From JAYZVT01 sp050248375 (GTDB lineage: Bacteria; Pseudomonadota; Alphaproteobacteria; Rhizobiales; Methyloligellaceae), in contig JBFWSL010000113.1 of assembly GCA_050248375.1 (NCBI GenBank), positions 1 through 11,048 of the forward strand: 11,048 nucleotides of DNA. Reading direction: 5' to 3'. Made by a program: the position numbers and the translations under genes. This document shows positions 6,991 through 11,048 of the stretch, in pieces (the first letter of the stretch is position 1; each line of letters begins with the position of its first letter). Below the pieces are notes generated by a model, which saw only the letters and a list, made by a program, of their open reading frames with translations, ran no database searches and was not told the origin of the DNA.

Positions 6991-8442
6991 GTGCTGCGCG
7001 AAGTCATCCGCGACAAGAAGCCGGAAGAAGCCGCGGACGCGCGTCCGGCGGCCGGCGCCGCCGCATTCGCCGGCGGGCCGGGGGCCGGCGCATTGCCCAA
7101 GTGGATGACCAGCACGGCGGACCGCGAGGATCTCGATTTCATCCGCGAGTCGGAGGCCGCCCTGCGCGACGCCCCGGCCAGGGGCTCGACCGTATTCCTG
7201 CTGGCCTGCCTTGCGCTCGCCGTCACCTTCGTCGCCTGGGCCTATTTCGCCGAACTGGAGGAAGTCGCCCGCGGCGAAGGCCGGGTCGTGCCGTCCACCA
7301 GGATGCAGGTGGTGCAGTCGCTGGAAGGCGGCATCGTCAAGGCCCTTGAGGTGCGCGAGGGCGACGAGGTCACGAAGGGCCAGGTCCTCATCCGCATCGA
7401 CGACACCGGGTTTGCCTCCGACGTGGGCGAACTCAAGGCCAAGGAGCGCGCCCTGCGGGTGCAGACCACGCGGTTGCGTCACGAGGCCAGCGAACGCGGC
7501 GACGACGAGCTGGTTTTCCCTGCCGAACTTGCCCAGGAAGCAGCGGACGAGGTCGCCAACGAGCTGGTGCTGAACTCCATCCGCCGCAACAACCTCAACA
7601 CCCAGTTGCGGGTTCTCGATGAGCGCCTCGAACAGAAGCGGCGCGAGCTGGCCGAGCTTCAGGAGACCCAGAAGCGGCACAAGGAAAGCCTGGCCATCGC
7701 CATTCAGGAGTTCGAGTTGAAGAAGCCGCTGGCCGAGCGCGGCATCGTCCCCAAGACCGACGTGCTGCGCCTTGAGCGGGAAATCGCCGATCTGAAGGGT
7801 CAGGTGGCCACGACCGAACAGTCCCTGCCGCGTGGCGAATCCGCCGTCCGCGAGACCGAGCAGCTTGTCCAGGAACAGAAATACAAGTTCCGCGTCGAGG
7901 CGCAGACCGAACTCAATACAAAGCTATCGGAATTGGCAATCGTTCAGCAATCATTACGCGGAGCGACCGACAAGGTCCGGCGCACCGACATCCGCTCGCC
8001 CGTGGATGGCCGCGTCAACAAACTGCATGTGAATACCGTCTCCGGCGTGGTCCGCGCGGGCGAACCCATGATCGAGATCACGCCGATCGAAGACAATCTG
8101 CTTGTAGAAGTGCGGATCAAGCCAAGCGACATCGCATTCATACGGCCCGGCCAGAAGGCGCAGGTCAAGATTTCTGCGTATGATTATACAATTTACGGAA
8201 TAATACCTGGAAATGTGGAGATTATTTCTCCAGACAGCACAGTAGATGAATCAACAAAAGAGATTTACTACGCGGTAACCATAAGAACTACTGAATCAGA
8301 TTTACGGAAAGGCAACGAGTCTCTGCCTATTATCCCTGGAATGGTCGCGACAGTCGACATAATTACAGGGGGCAAGAGTGTACTCGACTATATCCTCAAG
8401 CCGATCCTCAAGGCTCGGCACGAGGCGCTCAGGGAGCGCTAG
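6991..8442 (+). CDS. HlyD/LapC-family type I secretion membrane fusion protein
   Basis: Periplasmic adaptor that joins an inner-membrane ABC exporter to a TolC-type outer-membrane pore. From GTG 6991 it has 483 residues: a flexible Ala/Gly-rich cytosolic N-terminus, one membrane helix (about 66-88, TVFLLACLALAVTFVAWAYF), a lipoyl half-domain containing VVQSLEGGIV (LEGG at about 111), a long alpha-helical hairpin (about 145-325, heptad-like K/E/L/Q), the second lipoyl half with IRSPVDGRV (about 334), and a C-terminal beta-barrel region. Order and length are standard for the family. I prefer GTG 6991 (GGAG ten bases upstream); GTG 6931 in frame is an alternative with GGGA only four bases away. 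No ABC transporter gene adjoins it, which is unusual since the two normally form one operon. Bases 8161-8340 are strikingly AT-rich. The 3' end overlaps the protease gene by 65 bp. Confidence 0.93.
   Translation: MLREVIRDKKPEEAADARPAAGAAAFAGGPGAGALPKWMTSTADREDLDFIRESEAALRDAPARGSTVFLLACLALAVTFVAWAYFAELEEVARGEGRVVPSTRMQVVQSLEGGIVKALEVREGDEVTKGQVLIRIDDTGFASDVGELKAKERALRVQTTRLRHEASERGDDELVFPAELAQEAADEVANELVLNSIRRNNLNTQLRVLDERLEQKRRELAELQETQKRHKESLAIAIQEFELKKPLAERGIVPKTDVLRLEREIADLKGQVATTEQSLPRGESAVRETEQLVQEQKYKFRVEAQTELNTKLSELAIVQQSLRGATDKVRRTDIRSPVDGRVNKLHVNTVSGVVRAGEPMIEITPIEDNLLVEVRIKPSDIAFIRPGQKAQVKISAYDYTIYGIIPGNVEIISPDSTVDESTKEIYYAVTIRTTESDLRKGNESLPIIPGMVATVDIITGGKSVLDYILKPILKARHEALRER
8367..8372 (+). 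promoter_or_regulatory. Ribosome binding site inside the adaptor gene for the protease
   Basis: AGGGGG lies five bases before GTG 8378, within the last codons of the HlyD gene. It supports the overlapping start over the later TTG at 8468, which lacks a well-placed Shine-Dalgarno sequence and would remove the basic part of the signal peptide. Confidence 0.55.
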
Positions 8443-9322
8443 GTCCCCGGGGGCGCCACTGTCCGCCTTGGCGGCGCTGGTTTTCGGCTTCGTCATCCTT
8501 CTGCAGGCATTCGAGCCTTCCCTCGCCAGCACACCCTCGCGTGAAGGCGGCACGCCCGACCGTGCTGAACGCGGCCAGCCGCTCCTGCCTTCGTTTCCGG
8601 AAGTGGAGTTCGGCGTCTTCGGTTCGATTCCCCTGAAGGCGACCATTTCGCCCTATGCCGCGAAGTGGACCGACCTGAAGGAGCGCGTCGAGCGCGAGCG
8701 CGAGACCTATGCGGCCTGCGAGCGCGGCGACGGTGCCTGCACGCCGCGGGTGAAGGCCTGGCAGGACAGCCTCGCCAGCCTGCGCGGACGTCCGCAGCTC
8801 GAGCAGATCGGGATGCTCAATCGCCGGATCAACAGCCTGATCGCCTATCGCGACGACCAGCAGGCCTTTGGCCGGAAGGACCATTGGGCCACTCCGCTGG
8901 AGAGCCTCAACGGCAGCGGCGATTGCGAGGACTACGCCATCCTGAAATTCTACAGCCTGCTGCAGCTCGGCTTTTCCGACGGCCAGATCCGGCTGGCGAT
9001 CGTGCGCGATACCCGCCGCCGGCTGCTGCACGCGGTGACCACCGTCGAGATCGACGGCCGCGTCTACGTGATGGACAACCTGTTCGACGACCCGGTCGAG
9101 CATCATCACGTGCTGAAATACGCGCCGTCCTTCACGGGCAACCTGGCCGATCAGTGGGTGCACATCGTCACCCGCGAAATCCGCGCAAGGTTCGTGGATC
9201 AGGTCGAGCGCCGGCTTGCGGGCAAGCACGGGGACCGCCAGCAAGCCGCTGGCCGCGGCCAGCAGCCCCCGGCGCAGGAATATGCCGTCGATCCCCTGGC
9301 GCTGCGGGCGGCCTGGACCTGA
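8378..9322 (+). CDS. lapG: LapG-type periplasmic cysteine protease (bacterial transglutaminase-like, BTLCP/DUF920)
   Basis: 314 residues. LapG proteases cut giant adhesins near their N-terminus in the periplasm, freeing them from the cell surface. The N-terminus is Arg-rich, then has a hydrophobic segment (about 28-45) and SLA at 48-50, fitting a signal peptide. The catalytic triad is legible: Cys183 in SGDCEDYA, His218 in LLHAV, Asp233 in VMDN. Asp182 and Glu184 flank the cysteine as in the DCE motif tied to calcium in LapG. The upstream DHWATPLE and paired cysteines in CERGDGAC are usual for this family. It is longer than typical LapG because of its N-terminal stretch and a Gln/Ala/Pro-rich C-terminal tail. 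It follows the HlyD gene with a 65-bp overlap and precedes an adhesin carrying a PAAG site, the expected substrate. No LapD gene is present in the window. Alternative: a BTLCP with another substrate. Confidence 0.9.
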   Translation: MYSTISSSRSSRLGTRRSGSARSPGAPLSALAALVFGFVILLQAFEPSLASTPSREGGTPDRAERGQPLLPSFPEVEFGVFGSIPLKATISPYAAKWTDLKERVERERETYAACERGDGACTPRVKAWQDSLASLRGRPQLEQIGMLNRRINSLIAYRDDQQAFGRKDHWATPLESLNGSGDCEDYAILKFYSLLQLGFSDGQIRLAIVRDTRRRLLHAVTTVEIDGRVYVMDNLFDDPVEHHHVLKYAPSFTGNLADQWVHIVTREIRARFVDQVERRLAGKHGDRQQAAGRGQQPPAQEYAVDPLALRAAWT

Positions 9323-9351
9323 TCGCGGCCTGATTTCGATCCTCCGAATGG

Positions 9352-9378
9352 ACGGCCCGGCGGTTTGCGCCGGGCCGT
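9352..9378 (+). terminator. Terminator-like hairpin after the protease gene
   Basis: ACGGCCCGGCG (9352-9362) pairs perfectly with CGCCGGGCCGT (9368-9378) across a 5-nt loop. The tail TCGCCGTTTC is only weakly T-rich, so termination strength is uncertain. It starts 29 bp after the protease stop. Confidence 0.6.
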
Positions 9379-9409
9379 TCGCCGTTTCAGCCGGGCCGTC
9401 CGCCGATTC
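9369..9409 (+). repeat. Imperfect 21-bp-period tandem repeat
   Basis: GCCGGGCCGTTCGCCGTTTC at 9369-9388 recurs at 9390-9409 with two mismatches. The second copy's arm also forms an 8-bp inverted repeat, TTCAGCCG (9386-9393) with CGGCTGAA (9409-9416). It may be a local duplication of the terminator's right arm. Confidence 0.6.
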
Positions 9410-9453
9410 GGCTGAACTGCACAAAAAATAAGCCGTTTTCGGCCGCCGGCCGG

Positions 9454-9483
9454 TCCCCGGGCATGCCATTTCATGCCCGGGGA
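9454..9483. repeat. 12-bp inverted repeat, possible second terminator or operator
   Basis: TCCCCGGGCATG (9454-9465) pairs perfectly with CATGCCCGGGGA (9472-9483) around the loop CCATTT. The nearest T run (TTTTT, 9498-9502) is 14 bp beyond the stem, so it is not a textbook terminator. It could be a back-up terminator or a protein binding site. Confidence 0.5.
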
Positions 9484-9579
9484 GCGGGCGGGCGCCATTT
9501 TTGTCCGCGAAATTAAGGCAAACCGGGATTTTCCGAAAAAAATCTACGGCTTGCCCTGTTTTTGCCGCCCCGGATTGCC

Positions 9580-9598
9580 TATACTAAGCTTTCGTTAA
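9580..9598 (+). promoter_or_regulatory. Candidate promoter -10 (TATACT) overlapping a near-CtrA box
   Basis: TATACT at 9580-9585 differs from TATAAT at one base. The best -35 at the right spacing (CTGTTT, 9556-9561, 18 bp) is poor, so an activator may be needed. CTAA-N7-TTAA at 9584-9598 differs at one base from the CtrA consensus TTAA-N7-TTAA. A start near 9592 would give the ATG at 9676 a leader of about 84 nt. Confidence 0.4.
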
Positions 9599-9675
9599 GC
9601 ATGCGAGTGGACCCGTGGGGAGGGGCGGCAATCCTCGGGGACAGGGATCGTCCGCCGGACCCGGGATCTTGGACA

Positions 9676-11048
9676 ATGGCTCTCGCATTCAACCCATCTG
9701 CTACGAAGGCGGTTCCTTCTGTCGAGGCCGGTAGCGATCCGGTCCGGGTGCCGGAAGCCGGTCTCCTCCACGGCGCGGATTTCCTCAGGTCCGGACTCGA
9801 CCTCAAGCTCGTAGCCGCCGACGGCGGCGAATTCCTGATCGTCAACTATTTCGCCACCGGCAATCCGCCTCATCTGGTGGCCCCCAACGGCACGTCGCTT
9901 GATGGCCACACGGTCTCGCTGCTGGCGGGCCCGCTGGCGCCGGCGCAATACGCCCAGGCGGGCTCCGCGCCGGCCGCGGGCACGTCGTCGGTGGGCAAGG
10001 TCACCAACCTCGAAGGCGAGGTGACCGTCCAGGCGGCCGACGGCAGCTCGAAGCTGCTCAAGGTCGGCGATCTCGTCTTCCAGAGCGACGTCATCACCAC
10101 GGGCAAGGGCGGCCTCATAGGCATCACGCTGGTGGACGGCACGGTGCTGTCCCTGCAGGAGTCGGGCAAGCTCGTCCTCACCGAGGTGGTCTACGATCAG
10201 GCGGGCTCGTCGAATTCGGCCCTGCTCAATGTGCTTGAGGGCACCTTCTCGCTCTTCGCCGGCAAGATCGCGCCCACCGGCGACATGAAGATTCAGACGC
10301 CGATCGCCACCATGGGCATTCGCGGCACGTCGATACTGGGCGTCAACGTGAACTCCCTCGGCGGCCGTCTGGCGCTGACCCAGGACCCCGATGGCCATAT
10401 CGGCTTCGTCAACGTCTTCAACAACCTGAATGGCGACCTGTTCACCGTCCTGAACACGCTGTTCTCCAAGATCACGCTGACCGACAACGGCATGCTGCTG
10501 CTGTCGGCCAAGAGCGCGGACGAACTCGCCTTCGACCAGCAGCTCACGCAGCTCCTGCACGATTTCGTTCCGCAGTCCGGACCGGAAGGGCAGCCGCAGC
10601 CGCAGAGCGGACCTCCGTCCTTCTTCGACAGCAACAAGGGCTTCCAGGACATCATATTCGAGGGCGCGCCGAGCACGCCGGAGAACCAGCTTCTCATTCC
10701 CTCGGAGCTTCTGATTCCGCTGATCGAGACCCTGCTCCAGGACGAGAACATCCAGCGCGCCATCATCGAGGCCATCGACGAGCAGCCGGATGCAGGCTCC
10801 ATCGAATTGCAGCCCATCGCCGAGAACGACCTGACGGTCGTCGGTCCGGACACTCCCGAGGTCGAGTCCAGCCTGCCCTTCAGCTTCGGCTCCTCGGGCG
10901 CGGGCAAGGTCGGCTTCCAGAACCTCGACGGCCAGCCGGTCGTCTCTAACGGCCAGCCCGTGACGCTGAACGGCCAGCCGCTCACCTATTCCTGGGACGC
11001 GGGTACGAACACCCTGACGGCCATGGCCGGCCAGACGCCGATCTTCTC
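9676..11048 (+). CDS. Giant LapA-like adhesin with FecR-like domain, N-terminal part (3' end outside window)
   Basis: 457 residues are visible and the frame is open at the edge. There is no Sec signal peptide, as expected for type I export. Residues about 20-95 form a beta-rich domain (DLKLVAADGGEFLIVNYF ... NPPHLVAPNG) resembling BapA-prefix/retention-type N-termini. PAAG follows at 99-102. A FecR-like domain starts at 106 (VGKVTNLEGEV, DVITTGKGG, VDGTVLSLQESG) and ends near PIATMGIRGTS, about 210-220. Then come a Pro/Gln-rich linker and, at the right edge, strands like those of the first adhesin's T1SS-143 repeats (NGQPLTYSWDAG, ending GQTPIF). ATG 9676 is chosen because homologous-looking sequence begins there and GGGA lies nine bases upstream; ATG 9601 in frame would add 25 residues without a Shine-Dalgarno site. 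It is probably the substrate of the upstream protease and a paralogue of the first adhesin. Confidence 0.88.
   Translation, partial: MALAFNPSATKAVPSVEAGSDPVRVPEAGLLHGADFLRSGLDLKLVAADGGEFLIVNYFATGNPPHLVAPNGTSLDGHTVSLLAGPLAPAQYAQAGSAPAAGTSSVGKVTNLEGEVTVQAADGSSKLLKVGDLVFQSDVITTGKGGLIGITLVDGTVLSLQESGKLVLTEVVYDQAGSSNSALLNVLEGTFSLFAGKIAPTGDMKIQTPIATMGIRGTSILGVNVNSLGGRLALTQDPDGHIGFVNVFNNLNGDLFTVLNTLFSKITLTDNGMLLLSAKSADELAFDQQLTQLLHDFVPQSGPEGQPQPQSGPPSFFDSNKGFQDIIFEGAPSTPENQLLIPSELLIPLIETLLQDENIQRAIIEAIDEQPDAGSIELQPIAENDLTVVGPDTPEVESSLPFSFGSSGAGKVGFQNLDGQPVVSNGQPVTLNGQPLTYSWDAGTNTLTAMAGQTPIF
9970..9981 (+). other. Candidate LapG cleavage site (PAAG) in the second adhesin
   Basis: Codons CCG GCC GCG GGC encode PAAG at residues 99-102. 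LapG enzymes cut between the two alanines of (T/A/P)AAG; in Pseudomonas fluorescens LapA the site is at about residues 107-110. Here it lies in a short linker between the N-terminal domain and the FecR-like domain, which is the right place. The motif alone is weak evidence in such Ala/Pro/Gly-rich proteins. Confidence 0.65.

Larger units (their letters stand above)
9323..9675. other. 353-bp intergenic region before the second adhesin
   Basis: No gene is supported here. In order it holds a terminator-like hairpin (9352-9378), a 21-bp-period tandem repeat with a second inverted repeat (9369-9416), a third inverted repeat (9454-9483), an A7 run (9536-9542), a TATACT -10 element (9580-9585), a near-CtrA box (9584-9598), and a GC-rich leader to the ATG at 9676. 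The layout suggests an end of transcription after the protease and a separate promoter for the adhesin. Confidence 0.6.

Noticed and set aside
7045..7056. PAAG in the HlyD protein
   Set aside because: It lies before the membrane helix, so on the cytosolic side, out of reach of a periplasmic protease.
8429..9469. 346-codon - strand frame opposite the protease, and a + strand frame at 8665-9333
   Set aside because: Both are shadows of the protease gene, whose Cys-His-Asp motifs are unmistakable in its own frame.
9601..9603. ATG 9601 as start of the second adhesin
   Set aside because: It has no Shine-Dalgarno sequence, lies only about 9 bases after the likely transcript start, and the extra 25 residues look unlike a protein N-terminus. 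It remains possible.
9595..10560. 321-codon - strand frame opposite the second adhesin's N-terminus
   Set aside because: Shadow of the FecR-like coding region; charged low-complexity translation without domains.
1..11048. CRISPR arrays, tRNA/rRNA genes, insertion sequences, riboswitches
   Set aside because: I looked for regularly spaced repeats, cloverleaf or rRNA signatures, transposase motifs with terminal inverted repeats, and known leader structures, and saw none. The repeats present are protein-coding or short hairpins.

Overview
The window is GC-rich (about two-thirds G+C by eye), tightly packed, and codes only on the + strand. It looks like part of a surface-adhesin and type I secretion locus from an alphaproteobacterium. 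That guess rests on composition, on FecR-containing T1SS-143-type giant proteins, and on a LapG-type protease beside an HlyD-type adaptor; no marker gene fixes the taxon.

Layout: (1) 1-5579, the C-terminal 1858 residues of a giant calcium-dependent repeat protein whose start lies outside the window. It has five immunoglobulin-like T1SS-143-type repeats (two carrying inserted beta-rich modules), an Ig/cadherin-like domain, an eight-blade propeller-like array, RTX nonapeptides and a C-terminal type I secretion signal. A clean terminator follows. (2) 5781-6269, a small cytosolic protein with a lysine/arginine-rich tail, function unknown. (3) 6449-6853, a small exported four-cysteine protein, function unknown. 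(4) 6991-8442, an HlyD/LapC-type membrane fusion protein. (5) 8378-9322, a LapG-type periplasmic cysteine protease overlapping the adaptor gene by 65 bp. (6) 9323-9675, a 353-bp intergenic region with three inverted repeats, a TATACT -10 element and a near-match to a CtrA box. (7) 9676 to the right edge, the N-terminal 457 residues of a second giant repeat protein, with a retention-type N-terminal domain, a PAAG tetrapeptide at residues 99-102, a FecR-like domain, and the first strands of a T1SS-143-type repeat.

Working model (inference from the Lap paradigm): an ABC transporter and TolC-like pore, neither in this window, use the HlyD protein to export one or both giant adhesins. The N-terminal module of the second adhesin stays in the pore, and the protease cuts at PAAG to release it. 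No LapD-type c-di-GMP receptor is encoded here, so how the protease is held off is not visible. Most interesting are the PAAG-FecR arrangement, the two giant adhesins flanking one protease, the propeller built from two-blade units, the modules inserted into adhesin repeats, and an AT-rich patch inside the adaptor gene.
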